Shown here piece after piece: positions 55,612 through 64,000 of a stretch of DNA of 64,000 nt; positions within the stretch are counted from its first letter, which is position 1; each line of letters begins with the position of its first letter. Location: the NCBI GenBank assembly GCA_934436435.1, contig CAKSAN010000010.1, positions 91,292-155,291 on the forward strand. Reading direction: 5' to 3'. The notes beneath the pieces are model-generated. The model saw only the letters and a program-made list of their open reading frames with translations, did not search any database and was not told where the DNA came from. Source of the DNA: an uncultured Acetatifactor sp. GTDB lineage: Bacteria > Bacillota > Clostridia > Lachnospirales > Lachnospiraceae. The position numbers were made by a program, and so were the translations under genes.

Positions 55612-56685
55612 ATGAAGAGAATCGGAATGTTAACGAGCGGTGGTGACTGTCAGGCTTTGAACGCAGCAATGAGAGGCGTAGTGAAGACTCTGGCAAACAG
55701 TAAGGAAGAAGTCGAAATCTATGGTTTTCTGGATGGTTACAGAGGACTGATCTACAGTAATTTCCGGATGCTGACGGACAAGGATTTCTCCGGAATTCTC
55801 ACCAAGGGCGGCACGATCCTCGGAACTTCCCGGACCCCCTTCAAGACGATCCAGGATCCGGACCCCAACGGCCTGAACAAAGTGGAAGCCATGAAACAGA
55901 ATTATTATAAACTGCAGCTGGATTGTCTGGTGATCCTCGGCGGTAACGGCACCCACAAGACAGCCAACCTGCTGCGCAAGGAAGGCCTGAACATCGTGAC
56001 CCTGCCCAAGACCATCGACAATGACCTGTGGGGTACCGATATGACTTTCGGTTTCCAGAGCGCAGTGGATATCGCAACCGATGCCATCGACTGCATCCAC
56101 ACCACGGCAGCTTCCCACGGCAGAGTATTTATCGTGGAAGTTATGGGACATAAGGTGGGATGGCTGACACTGAATGCCGGAATGGCCGGCGGCGCTGACA
56201 TCATTCTGCTCCCGGAGATTCCTTATGATATCGACAAGGTCATTCAGAAGATCGAGGACAGAGACAAGAAGGGCTGCCGTTTCACCATTATTGCGGTAGC
56301 CGAGGGTGCGATCTCCAAGGAAGATGCTGCTCTGACCAAGAAAGATTACAAGAAAAAGATGGAGAAATATCCGTTCCCTTCCGTATCTTACGAAGTGGCT
56401 GCACAGATTCAGGAGAAGACCGGCAGAGAAGTACGTGTCACCGTACCCGGCCACATGCAGAGAGGTGGAAGCCCCTGCCCTTACGACAGGGTATTTGCAA
56501 GCCGTCTGGGTTCCGAGGCAGGCAAGCTGATTCTGGACAATCAGTACGGCTTCATGGTAGGTTACAAGAACCGCGAGATCGTAAGAGTTCCGCTGGAGGA
56601 TGTAGCGGGTAAGTTAAAGACCGTGGATCCCGATGCCACCATCGTACAGGAGGCAAAGCTACTGGGCATCTGCTTCGGCGATTAA
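55612..56685 (+). CDS. pfkA: 6-phosphofructokinase
   Basis: A 357-residue glycolytic enzyme that phosphorylates fructose 6-phosphate. GGDCQALNAAMRG, GGNGTHKTAN and PKTIDND motifs are visible. In the family's usual numbering the phosphate-donor positions read Gly104 (ATP type) and Lys124 (a lysine also found in PPi enzymes), the combination known from actinobacterial ATP-PFK, so ATP is the more likely donor. GGAGG is located 9 bases before the ATG. Confidence 0.9.
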   Translation: MKRIGMLTSGGDCQALNAAMRGVVKTLANSKEEVEIYGFLDGYRGLIYSNFRMLTDKDFSGILTKGGTILGTSRTPFKTIQDPDPNGLNKVEAMKQNYYKLQLDCLVILGGNGTHKTANLLRKEGLNIVTLPKTIDNDLWGTDMTFGFQSAVDIATDAIDCIHTTAASHGRVFIVEVMGHKVGWLTLNAGMAGGADIILLPEIPYDIDKVIQKIEDRDKKGCRFTIIAVAEGAISKEDAALTKKDYKKKMEKYPFPSVSYEVAAQIQEKTGREVRVTVPGHMQRGGSPCPYDRVFASRLGSEAGKLILDNQYGFMVGYKNREIVRVPLEDVAGKLKTVDPDATIVQEAKLLGICFGD

Positions 56686-56728
56686 GGATAGTTCCGCAGC
56701 GTAACGAAGTTAGGAAGAGAGAAAAAAC

Positions 56729-58312
56729 ATGTCATATACAGCGTTATACCGGAAGTTTCGTCCGGATGCTTTTTCCGATGTCAAGGGTCAGGATCATATC
56801 GTGACTACGCTGAAGAATCAGCTGCGGGCGAACCGGATCGGCCATGCGTACCTGTTCACCGGAACGAGAGGTACCGGTAAGACCACGGTGGCCAAAATTT
56901 TTGCGAAAACAGTGAACTGCGAACACCCCACAGAGGACGGCCCCTGTGGGGAATGCCGTATTTGTAAGGCAATCGCGGCGGGAGCCAGCATGAATGTCAT
57001 CGAGATCGATGCGGCTTCCAACAATGGTGTGGACAATATCCGTGAGATCATCGACGAGGTATCCTACTCCCCGGCGGAGGGAAAATACAAGGTCTACATC
57101 ATCGATGAGGTGCATATGCTTTCCCCCGGAGCCTTCAACGCATTGCTGAAAACTCTGGAAGAGCCCCCCTCTTATGTTATTTTTATTCTGGCAACCACAG
57201 AGGTGCACAAGATCCCCATTACGATCCTGTCCCGCTGCCAGAGATATGATTTCAAACGTATTTCCATTGATACCATCACGGATCGGATGAAGGAATTGAT
57301 GGCTAGCGAGCAGGTGCAGGTGGAGGACAGAGCCCTGCGCTACATTGCAAAGGTGGCGGACGGCTCCATGAGAGATGCGTTAAGCCTTCTGGATCAGTGT
57401 ATCGCGTTCCATCTGGGCAAGGAACTGACCTACGATATGACACTGGACGTGCTGGGAGCAGTGGACACAGAAGTGTTCAGCAGGCTGCTGCGTTTTGTCA
57501 TGGAACGGAATGTGCTGGGCTGCATCGAACTGCTGGAGGAGATCGTCATGCAGGGCAGAGAACTGGTACAGTTTGTCACGGATTTTACCTGGTATCTGCG
57601 TAACCTGATGCTGGTACAGACGGCGGACAATCTGGAGGATGTCATTGATATGTCCACGGACAATCTGGCAAATCTGAAAGAAGAGGCTTCCATGCTGTCC
57701 ATGGATCAGATCATCCGCTACATTCATATCTTTTCGGAGCTGTCCGGACAGATCCGCTATGCAGCACAGAAGCGTATTCTGGTAGAGATCGCACTGATCA
57801 AGCTGTGTAAGCCGGAGATGGAGACGGATCAGGAGGCAGTTCTGGATCGGATCCGTCAGGTGGAAGAGAAGGTAGAGAACGGTATTGTAGTCACAGCAGC
57901 CCAGATGCCTGCCGGAGCCACGGGAGCACAGGGAGTGCCCCAGACCGGTGGAGCAAAGCCGAAGCCGCAGCTGCCGAAGGCTGTCCCCGAAGATATTCAG
58001 GAGATCGTGCGGAAATGGCCGTCCATCGTGGGAAATGCCGAGAACCCCATGAAAATGTACCTGAAAAACGCCAGATTGAGTCTGGGTGGAGACAACAAGC
58101 TTATGGTAGTGCTGGAGGATGGACTGGCTTCCGACTATTTCAAGGGAGAAGCCCATGAGCAGAACAAGCAGCAACTGGAAATGCTGTTGTCCGATTTTTC
58201 CGGTAAGGAGATCGAAGTGACACTCCAGACGGTGGAAAGCAGCAGAGAGTTCGAAGACAATTACGTGGATCTTGGCAAGGTCATTAATATGGATATCGAA
58301 GAAGAGGAGTGA
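56729..58312 (+). CDS. dnaX: DNA polymerase III subunit gamma/tau
   Basis: A 527-residue clamp-loader ATPase. Walker A GTRGTGKT (residues 45-52), a zinc-binding cysteine cluster (CEHPTEDGPCGECRIC), Walker B IIDEVHML and sensor SRCQRYDF are present, followed by domain III and a C-terminal tau-like tail. It is directly upstream of ybaB and recR, a conserved order in Firmicutes. Confidence 0.95.
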   Translation: MSYTALYRKFRPDAFSDVKGQDHIVTTLKNQLRANRIGHAYLFTGTRGTGKTTVAKIFAKTVNCEHPTEDGPCGECRICKAIAAGASMNVIEIDAASNNGVDNIREIIDEVSYSPAEGKYKVYIIDEVHMLSPGAFNALLKTLEEPPSYVIFILATTEVHKIPITILSRCQRYDFKRISIDTITDRMKELMASEQVQVEDRALRYIAKVADGSMRDALSLLDQCIAFHLGKELTYDMTLDVLGAVDTEVFSRLLRFVMERNVLGCIELLEEIVMQGRELVQFVTDFTWYLRNLMLVQTADNLEDVIDMSTDNLANLKEEASMLSMDQIIRYIHIFSELSGQIRYAAQKRILVEIALIKLCKPEMETDQEAVLDRIRQVEEKVENGIVVTAAQMPAGATGAQGVPQTGGAKPKPQLPKAVPEDIQEIVRKWPSIVGNAENPMKMYLKNARLSLGGDNKLMVVLEDGLASDYFKGEAHEQNKQQLEMLLSDFSGKEIEVTLQTVESSREFEDNYVDLGKVINMDIEEEE

Positions 58313-58395
58313 TCCCGCGTGAATTTGGGATTGCGGCAGCCTTACAGATAAGGTAAGATAGAACTGATAATAAATGATATGGAGGAAACAGGAAC

Positions 58396-58740
58396 ATGGC
58401 AAAAAGAGGTGGATTTCCCGGAGGCGCAATGCCCGGTAACATGAGCAATTTGATGAAGCAGGCACAGAGAATGCAGCGTCAGATGGAAGAGGGACAGAAG
58501 GAACTGGAGACCAAGGAGTTCTCTGCATCCGCAGGCGGCGGAGCTGTGGAAGTGACCATCAACGGTAAAAAAGAGATTACATCCATCAAGCTGGCCGAGG
58601 AAATCGTGGATCCCGAGGATATCGAGACCCTGCAGGATGCTATCGTGGCAGCAGCCAATGAGGCGCTGCGCAAGGCAGACGAAGCCAATGCAGAGCTTAT
58701 GGGCAAGATGACCGGGGGCTTAGGAGGATTTCCTTTCTAA
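58396..58740 (+). CDS. YbaB/EbfC family nucleoid-associated protein
   Basis: A 114-residue DNA-binding protein of the YbaB family with a Gly-rich N-terminus and conserved core ([23 protein letters not shown]). Its stop codon overlaps the recR start (TAATG). The GGAGG ribosome site is 10 bases upstream. Confidence 0.94.
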   Translation: MAKRGGFPGGAMPGNMSNLMKQAQRMQRQMEEGQKELETKEFSASAGGGAVEVTINGKKEITSIKLAEEIVDPEDIETLQDAIVAAANEALRKADEANAELMGKMTGGLGGFPF

Positions 58741-59336
58741 TGGAACTCTACAGCGGACAGATCAATAAGTTAATAGAGGAACTGGCAGCCCTTCCCGGGA
58801 TTGGCAGTAAGTCCGCGCAGCGACTGGCTTTTCACCTGATCAATATGCCGAAGGACCGTGTGGACAGGCTGGCGAATGTCATGATCGAAGCCAGAGCCAA
58901 TGTCCGGTATTGTAAGGAATGCTATACCCTGACGGATAAAGAGATCTGTCCGGTGTGTGCAAACCCCAGACGGGATCACCGCACCATTATGGTAGTGGAG
59001 AATACCAGAGATCTGGCGGCCTATGAAAAGACCGGCAAATACGAGGGGGTGTATCATGTACTGCATGGTGCAATCTCTCCGATGCTGGGCGTGGGACCCG
59101 GGGATATCCGGTTGAAAGAACTGATGGAACGCCTGCAGGGTGATGTGGAGGAGGTCATCATTGCCACCAATTCCAGTCTGGAAGGCGAGACCACGGCAAT
59201 GTATATCAGCAAACTGATCAAACCTACCGGAATCAAGGTGACAAGGATCGCCAGTGGAGTCCCCGTAGGCGGAGACCTGGAATATATTGATGAGGTAACA
59301 TTACTCCGTGCCTTAGAAGGCAGAGTAGAATTATAG
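58740..59336 (+). CDS. recR: Recombination protein RecR
   Basis: A 198-residue recombinational-repair protein. Helix-hairpin-helix near [16 protein letters not shown], a four-cysteine zinc finger ([16 protein letters not shown], about 57-72), and a Toprim domain ([14 protein letters not shown]) are visible. It overlaps ybaB by one base and completes the dnaX-ybaB-recR group. Confidence 0.95.
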   Translation: MELYSGQINKLIEELAALPGIGSKSAQRLAFHLINMPKDRVDRLANVMIEARANVRYCKECYTLTDKEICPVCANPRRDHRTIMVVENTRDLAAYEKTGKYEGVYHVLHGAISPMLGVGPGDIRLKELMERLQGDVEEVIIATNSSLEGETTAMYISKLIKPTGIKVTRIASGVPVGGDLEYIDEVTLLRALEGRVEL

Positions 59337-59358
59337 ATCAAATTGGGAGGGCAAGACA

Positions 59359-60408
59359 ATGGCAGTAACAAAAAGTGTATTTGGGAAAAGTCCGGAAGGC
59401 AAAGAGATCTCTCTGTATACCTTAAGCAACGACAAGGGAATGAAGGCAGAGGTGACGGATCTGGGAGCCATTCTGGTGCGCTTACTGGTGCCGGATGCTA
59501 CAGGTAAGGTAGAAGATCTGGTGCTGGGATTTGACAACGGCGAGAGCTATTACGGCAATGACAGCTTTTTCGGTACAGTGATCGGTCCCTGTGCGAACCG
59601 TACCGGCGGTGCGGAGTATACGCTGGAAGGTGTCACCTGGCAGCTGGATAAAAATGACGGAGCGAACAATTTACATACCCATAAGCAGCTGGGCTTCCAT
59701 AAGAGACTCTGGAATGCAGAGACCGCGGAGAACAGCGTGACCTTTTCTCTGGAGGATGAGGACGGATATCTGGGATTCCCCGGCAATAAGAAGGTATCGG
59801 TGACTTATTCCCTTAGTGAAGAGAACGAGCTTACCCTGCATTATCATGCCACCAGTGACAAAAAGACCATCTTCAACCTGACCAACCATTCCTATTTTAA
59901 TCTGGACGGACACGGTGCAGGCAGCATTGAAGAGCATGAATTGTGGCTGGGCGCATCTCATTTTACCCCTGTGGTACCCGGTGCAATTCCTACCGGCGAG
60001 ATCCGTGCCGTAGCAGGCACACCCTTGGATTTCACACAGGCGAAGAAAATCGGCAGAGATATTCGGGAGGATTATGAACAGTTGATTCTGACCGGTGGAT
60101 ATGACCACAATTTTGTCATCGACGGCTGGGACGGCACGTTACGACATATCGCAACGGTGAAGGGACCTAAGAGCGGAAGAGTGATGAAGGCTTATACCAC
60201 ACTCCCCGGAGTACAGTTCTATGCCGGCAATTTTATCGATGAACAGTCGGGCAAAGAGGGCGTGACCTACGGTAATCGCTGCGGTTTTGCTTTGGAGACC
60301 CAGTATTTTCCGGATACCATTCATCATGAGAACTTCCCTTCCTATGTATTCGGCGGGGAGAACGGCAGGGAATACGATTGTGTGACGGTATACAAGTTCG
60401 AAGTATAA
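59359..60408 (+). CDS. galM: Aldose 1-epimerase (galactose mutarotase)
   Basis: A 349-residue beta-sandwich enzyme that interconverts sugar anomers. Family motifs (NLHTHKQLGFHKRLW, NLTNHSYFNL, YAGNF, ALETQYFPD) are present, including the catalytic histidines. GGGAGG lies 11 bases before the ATG. No gal operon is near; the gene is a single unit behind recR. Confidence 0.92.
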   Translation: MAVTKSVFGKSPEGKEISLYTLSNDKGMKAEVTDLGAILVRLLVPDATGKVEDLVLGFDNGESYYGNDSFFGTVIGPCANRTGGAEYTLEGVTWQLDKNDGANNLHTHKQLGFHKRLWNAETAENSVTFSLEDEDGYLGFPGNKKVSVTYSLSEENELTLHYHATSDKKTIFNLTNHSYFNLDGHGAGSIEEHELWLGASHFTPVVPGAIPTGEIRAVAGTPLDFTQAKKIGRDIREDYEQLILTGGYDHNFVIDGWDGTLRHIATVKGPKSGRVMKAYTTLPGVQFYAGNFIDEQSGKEGVTYGNRCGFALETQYFPDTIHHENFPSYVFGGENGREYDCVTVYKFEV

Positions 60409-60537
60409 GACAATTACAGATGCAAACTTTGTCGAACTGTTTTTGAAGGAGCGCGACAAAGAACGCTAAAATACCTCCTGTGCGGATGCTATAGTTAGTG
60501 ATAACTGATAGAAACGGCATGGGAGGTGTTTTTTTGT

Positions 60538-61824
60538 ATGGAATTACCGAAGAATATAACACAGATCGGAGAGGCGGACAAGCACTGCAGAATCTATGTG
60601 GAAGATTATGTGGTATCTTACATAAAACAGATGAACGGGATGGCGCAGAACAAGGATATTGCCATTGCACTGTACGGCAGGAAGACGACAGAGGATGGCG
60701 TGACATATCTGTTTGCTTACGGCTCCGCAAAGTTAAATTTTCTCCAAAAGGCGGTACGGCACTTGTCCCAGGCACAGGAACAGGAGATCGAGAAGCTGCG
60801 GAAAAGGTATTTTCCGGAAATGTCGTTTTTAGGTTATCAGATTCTGAACGGGGAAATGGTGGAAGGCTTTCAGATCTGCGAGCAGGCAATCTGCCGTTAT
60901 GTGGCGGGATATGCGCAATTCTATGAAAAAAACGACAGTATGCTGGCGTATATGCTGGAAAACCGGGGCGAAGAGGCGGAACCGGAGAAGGTGGATCAGG
61001 AAAAATATGAGGTCGTGAAGAAACGACAGGAGGAACGCAGACAGAGGCAGGAAAGCGGACATGCCTCCCGTACAGCCTCAGGTCATGCGGAGAACAGCCC
61101 AGGGGAATATCGCAGGGCTGCGGAGAACAGACGTAAGGAACCGGATAACATCATTCCCATGCCCACGGTGGGACTGCGTCGAATGAAGATGGCGGCTACG
61201 GGTGTCTTTGCTCTTCTCTGCGTGATGGCACTGGCACTGATGCGACAGGAGAGTACGGGGGAATCGCTGGGGGAGACCGCCAGGCAGGCCATGAGTAATC
61301 TGATGGAGCAGAAACTGCCGGATGCGGTGGAGGAGCAGAATCAGGTCAGTACACTGGTGGCGGAGGACAAGCTGGAGGATGCACTACGGCAGGAGAATGC
61401 GGCGGCAGAAAATGTAACAGCGGGAAGTGACGGAGAGAATACGGCAGGGACGGCGGCCCCGGAGAATGTGACCGATACAACAGGCGGGGAAGATAACAGT
61501 GCGGGAAGTGATGCGGAGGAAAACGGCGGTGAGACATCCCCGGACAGCAATGTCACAGAAAATACGACAGCTACGACAGGAGAAACGACACCGGAAGCGA
61601 CACCAGAAGCAACAACGGACACGACGCAGACGACGGAAGCTCCTGTGGCAGAGACGACAACGGCCGCCGCTCCCACAGCTTACACGATCCAGAGAGGAGA
61701 TACTCTGATCGGGATATCACTGCGTAATTACGGAAACAATGGAAAGGTAGCGGAAATTTGTTCCCTGAACGGCATAACGGATCCGGATGACATCAAGATC
61801 GGCCAGAAAATCCTTCTCCCGTAA
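60538..61824 (+). CDS. LysM-domain protein with cytoplasmic N-terminal domain
   Basis: A 428-residue protein. An N-terminal soluble domain of about 145 residues (YVEDYVVSYIKQM, YFPEMSFLGYQI) is followed by a charged segment, a single membrane helix (about residues 221-240), a long Ala/Glu/Thr-rich linker and a C-terminal LysM domain (YTIQRGDTLIGISLRNYG) that binds peptidoglycan. The ATG at 60538 has GGGAGGTG 8 bases upstream. It faces the cell wall with a cytoplasmic N-terminal part of unknown role. Confidence 0.82.
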   Translation: MELPKNITQIGEADKHCRIYVEDYVVSYIKQMNGMAQNKDIAIALYGRKTTEDGVTYLFAYGSAKLNFLQKAVRHLSQAQEQEIEKLRKRYFPEMSFLGYQILNGEMVEGFQICEQAICRYVAGYAQFYEKNDSMLAYMLENRGEEAEPEKVDQEKYEVVKKRQEERRQRQESGHASRTASGHAENSPGEYRRAAENRRKEPDNIIPMPTVGLRRMKMAATGVFALLCVMALALMRQESTGESLGETARQAMSNLMEQKLPDAVEEQNQVSTLVAEDKLEDALRQENAAAENVTAGSDGENTAGTAAPENVTDTTGGEDNSAGSDAEENGGETSPDSNVTENTTATTGETTPEATPEATTDTTQTTEAPVAETTTAAAPTAYTIQRGDTLIGISLRNYGNNGKVAEICSLNGITDPDDIKIGQKILLP

Positions 61825-61832
61825 AAAACTTA

Positions 61833-61860
61833 TTTTCAAAAGGAGGAAGTGTGTTATACT
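61833..61860 (+). promoter_or_regulatory. Possible promoter before the DUF5711-like gene
   Basis: TTTTCA (61833-61838), 16-base spacer, TATACT (61855-61860). The palindrome at 61861 follows immediately. The -35 box is weak. Confidence 0.45.
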
Positions 61861-61952
61861 GTAACTATTCAGAGCCAATGGGCGAAGTAACCACATGAGC
61901 AAAAAATAAGCTGCGTAGCATCCATTTTGCGAATGCGGTTCTGAATAGTTAC
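61861..61952. repeat. 92-nt palindromic element with 13-bp terminal inverted repeats
   Basis: GTAACTATTCAGA (61861-61873) and TCTGAATAGTTAC (61940-61952) are perfect inverted repeats flanking about 66 bases that can form more inner pairs. It lies between the possible promoter and the gene start. It could be a small mobile palindrome (MITE/REP-like) or a structured leader RNA; it is not followed by a T-run. Confidence 0.65.
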
Positions 61953-61976
61953 GTCAATACATAAGGAAACAGATAC

Positions 61977-63176
61977 ATGGCAGCAGATATCAAAAATTAT
62001 CTGAAGGAAAAAGAAAAGCGGCAGAAGAGTCAGGATGACTATAAGAAAAAGATCCTTAAGCATCGGCTCACCATCGTGTACCGGGTACTTCTGGTGGTGG
62101 CAGCATTGGGAGCGGCGCTGGCACTGGTGGTGGTGCAGGCGAAGCGACATATATATACGGGATACGATACGGTATCTTCTGTTAACCGGGAAGTGTCGTC
62201 GGATGCCGTAGACGTCCGCCTGAAAAACGGTATTCTTACCTATAGTAAGGACGGAGCTCATTGTACGGATGCCAAAGGCAACGTAAAATGGAACCAGACA
62301 TATGTGATCCAGGATGTAAAGCTTGCCACCTGCGGCAATGTGGCGGCCATCGGCAGCTACAACGGCCGTGAGATCTATGTACAGAATACAGAGAAACAAC
62401 TGGGAACCATTACGACCACCATGCCGATCCGCAATATCACGGTGGCGGATACGGGAAGAGTGACAGCGGTACTGGCGGATACGGATGTGACGTGGATCAT
62501 GACCTATGAGACAGACGGCAGCAACAGTTACACGGGACAGGCCCATATGAATGATGGAGGTTATCCTATTTCTGTCTGCCTGTCACCGAACGGGGAACTG
62601 CTGGCAGTCAGTTATCTGTATGTGGACGCGGGTGTGGTGAAGACCAATGTGGTATTTTACAATTTCGGACCGGTGGGTGAGAACCAGAGCGATTACCTGG
62701 TCAGTGCCTATTCCTATTCTGATCTGGTCGTTCCCAGGGTGCAGTTCATGAACAACGATACGGCGTTCGCGGTGGGCGACAGCCGTCTGATGATTTTTAC
62801 CGGATCGCAGAAACCGGTGACGGCGGGAGAATATCTGTATGATGATGAGATCCAGTCTGTTTTCTACAGCGACAAGTATGTGGGACTGGTATTTTTGTCG
62901 GAGCAGGCAGAGACCAAATATCGCATGGATGTCTACAGCGCTTCTGCGGCGAAGGTCGGAAGCTATTATTTTGATGTAGATTATACGGACATATTCTTCG
63001 AAGAAAATGATATGGTGATTTATAATGAATCCGAGTGCCAGATCTTTACCACGGACGGTGTGGAAAAATACCAGGGCAGCTTTACGAAGAGTGTGCGGCT
63101 GATGCTTCCTGCCGGCGGTTCCTATAAATATTATCTGGTGACGGGCAATACAATAGATACCATACAGTTAAAATAG
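61977..63176 (+). CDS. DUF5711-like membrane-anchored beta-propeller protein
   Basis: A 399-residue protein with a short charged cytoplasmic N-terminus, one helix (about residues 33-54) and an extracytoplasmic domain with repeated beta-propeller-like blades (VKLATCGNVAAIGS, VCLSPNGELLAVSY). It resembles DUF5711. It is followed 13 bases later by cvpA. Probable envelope role; function unknown. Confidence 0.75.
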   Translation: MAADIKNYLKEKEKRQKSQDDYKKKILKHRLTIVYRVLLVVAALGAALALVVVQAKRHIYTGYDTVSSVNREVSSDAVDVRLKNGILTYSKDGAHCTDAKGNVKWNQTYVIQDVKLATCGNVAAIGSYNGREIYVQNTEKQLGTITTTMPIRNITVADTGRVTAVLADTDVTWIMTYETDGSNSYTGQAHMNDGGYPISVCLSPNGELLAVSYLYVDAGVVKTNVVFYNFGPVGENQSDYLVSAYSYSDLVVPRVQFMNNDTAFAVGDSRLMIFTGSQKPVTAGEYLYDDEIQSVFYSDKYVGLVFLSEQAETKYRMDVYSASAAKVGSYYFDVDYTDIFFEENDMVIYNESECQIFTTDGVEKYQGSFTKSVRLMLPAGGSYKYYLVTGNTIDTIQLK

Positions 63177-63189
63177 AAGGAGCATACAA

Positions 63190-63696
63190 ATGAATATTAA
63201 CTTATTACTGATCATCATGGCGGTAGTTTTGCTCTGCATGGTGGCAGATGGTTACAAAAAGGGAATGGTGAAATCCCTGATCTCTCTGATCTCCCTGCTG
63301 ATCACCTGCGTGGTGCTGTTCCTGGTGGGAAATGCTTTGAGCAGTTATTTTGACGGAAGGTTTTTCAACCTGATCCTCACACTGTTACTGCTGGCGGCTA
63401 TCGGGCTGGTACATCATTTACTTAATGCGGTGTTTTTCTCCGCCAAGATGATCTCAAAACTACCTGTAGTACATAGTCTGGACAAATTACTAGGTGTTGT
63501 GGTTGGAATATTGGAAACTGTTCTAATTGTTTGGACAATATATGCATTTAACATTTTCAGAGATCTGGGAACGTTGGGACAGGTAATCGTAGATTACACC
63601 AGAGACAGCAAAATTCTTACATGCTTGTATGAAAACAACTATCTGGCATATCTGATCGAACAGCTCGGACAAAAGATTCCTTTCTTCGTAAAATAA
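63190..63696 (+). CDS. cvpA: CvpA family membrane protein
   Basis: A 168-residue protein with four hydrophobic helices and the CvpA family layout (DGYKKGMVKSLISLISLL). Its role in envelope or peptidoglycan homeostasis is not settled. GAAGGAG lies 8 bases before the ATG. It follows the DUF5711-like gene closely, so the two are probably one transcript. Confidence 0.85.
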   Translation: MNINLLLIIMAVVLLCMVADGYKKGMVKSLISLISLLITCVVLFLVGNALSSYFDGRFFNLILTLLLLAAIGLVHHLLNAVFFSAKMISKLPVVHSLDKLLGVVVGILETVLIVWTIYAFNIFRDLGTLGQVIVDYTRDSKILTCLYENNYLAYLIEQLGQKIPFFVK

Positions 63697-63715
63697 CCCG
63701 GTGAAATAACCCAAT

Positions 63716-63751
63716 ATCCCCCGTTTATGCGAAATTTGCGTGGCGGGGGAT
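63716..63751 (+). terminator. Hairpin terminator after cvpA
   Basis: ATCCCCCG (63716-63723) pairs with CGGGGGAT (63744-63751). The T-run is poor (AATTTG), so efficiency is uncertain. Confidence 0.55.
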
Positions 63752-63780
63752 AATTTGTGCAAAAAATTCAAAAAATAATG

Positions 63781-63809
63781 TTGACAAGTGCTATATGGGG
63801 TGCTATACT
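63781..63809 (+). promoter_or_regulatory. Strong promoter 1 of a triple set at the window end
   Basis: TTGACA (63781-63786), 17 bases, TATACT (63804-63809). The spacing is ideal. Confidence 0.85.
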
Positions 63810-63884
63810 CGAGTTCGTTGTTGAGGCAGTGCCGAGACAACGAAACAGCTTCACAGAAACCTAGAAAGATTTCGAAAAAAGCTG

Positions 63885-63913
63885 TTGACAATGTCTGGCA
63901 GACATGGTAATAT
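63885..63913 (+). promoter_or_regulatory. Strong promoter 2 of the triple set
   Basis: TTGACA (63885-63890), 17 bases, TAATAT (63908-63913). Confidence 0.82.
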
Positions 63914-63971
63914 AAAATCCTGCCGCGAAAAACGAAAGTTTTTCAAGACAAAAAAGTTTTTAAAAAAGTTG

Positions 63972-64000
63972 TTGACAAACGAAAGCGGTCATGATAAACT
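63972..64000 (+). promoter_or_regulatory. Strong promoter 3 of the triple set
   Basis: TTGACA (63972-63977), 17 bases, TAAACT (63995-64000) at the very end of the window. The three promoters start 104 and 87 bases apart, as in tandem rRNA promoters. Confidence 0.75.

Noticed and set aside
57380..58528. 382-residue minus-strand open frame opposite dnaX
   Set aside because: His/Gln/Leu-rich reverse frame of a confident housekeeping gene.
1..64000. CRISPR array or prophage
   Set aside because: No regularly spaced identical repeats with unique spacers and no phage structural or integrase genes were seen; the short repeat sets are promoter or leader elements.

Overview
The window looks like a chromosomal segment of a gut Lachnospiraceae (Clostridia, Bacillota) with moderate GC, in the Roseburia/Blautia/Lachnospira neighbourhood. 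This is inferred from several features: AGGAGG-type ribosome sites, a FabK-type (not FabI) fatty-acid cluster with a FabT-like MarR protein, LacI-regulated maltodextrin and cellodextrin importers that lack their own ATPase, a cell-surface pectinase beside a class B sortase, and a fluoride riboswitch. The species cannot be named from the sequence alone.

Layout. 1-4.1 kb: an oligopeptide ABC importer, oppBCDF, ending in a strong terminator. 4.2-7.4 kb: two multi-pass membrane proteins of glycosyltransferase-C type. 7.4-7.9 kb: tadA on the minus strand. 8.1-18 kb: a maltodextrin/glycogen locus with a LacI regulator, glycogen phosphorylase, binding protein, two permeases, 4-alpha-glucanotransferase and a second LacI regulator, followed by a NrdG-like radical SAM activase. 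18.7-19.5 kb: a decayed Rpn-type nuclease gene. 20.2-28.2 kb: one 2670-residue surface protein with pectin methylesterase (CE8) and pectate lyase (PL9) domains, then a sortase. 29-32.6 kb: a 2-hydroxyacid dehydrogenase, a DUF3298 lipoprotein, and a cation/proton antiporter behind a fluoride riboswitch and terminator. 32.7-40.2 kb: a cellodextrin locus with GH94 cellobiose phosphorylase, LacI, binding protein and two permeases. 40.3-42 kb: a tripartite HipB-HipS-HipT-like toxin-antitoxin operon with three evenly spaced operators. 42.4-44.2 kb: remnants of an alpha-galactoside operon (broken AraC regulator, truncated binding protein, alpha-galactosidase tail). 44.2-45.5 kb: an AAA/DUF4143 ATPase. 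45.7 kb: tRNA-Ser(CGA).

46-55.4 kb: a fatty-acid synthesis operon, acpP-fabK-fabD-fabG-fabF-fabZ-accDA(fused)-fabK2-fabH-marR, with a FabT-like box just downstream of its promoter. accB and accC, often present in such clusters, are absent. 55.6-63.7 kb: housekeeping genes pfkA, dnaX, ybaB, recR and galM, then three envelope-associated genes (LysM protein, DUF5711-like protein, CvpA). The window ends in three consecutive near-consensus promoters that probably drive an rRNA or other stable-RNA operon just outside it.

How it fits together: the locus set describes a fermentative anaerobe that imports peptides, maltodextrins and cellodextrins. It cleaves the glucans by phosphorolysis, which saves ATP, and degrades pectin at its surface. 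Three LacI proteins and matching palindromes near the glucan promoters suggest local control of each sugar locus.
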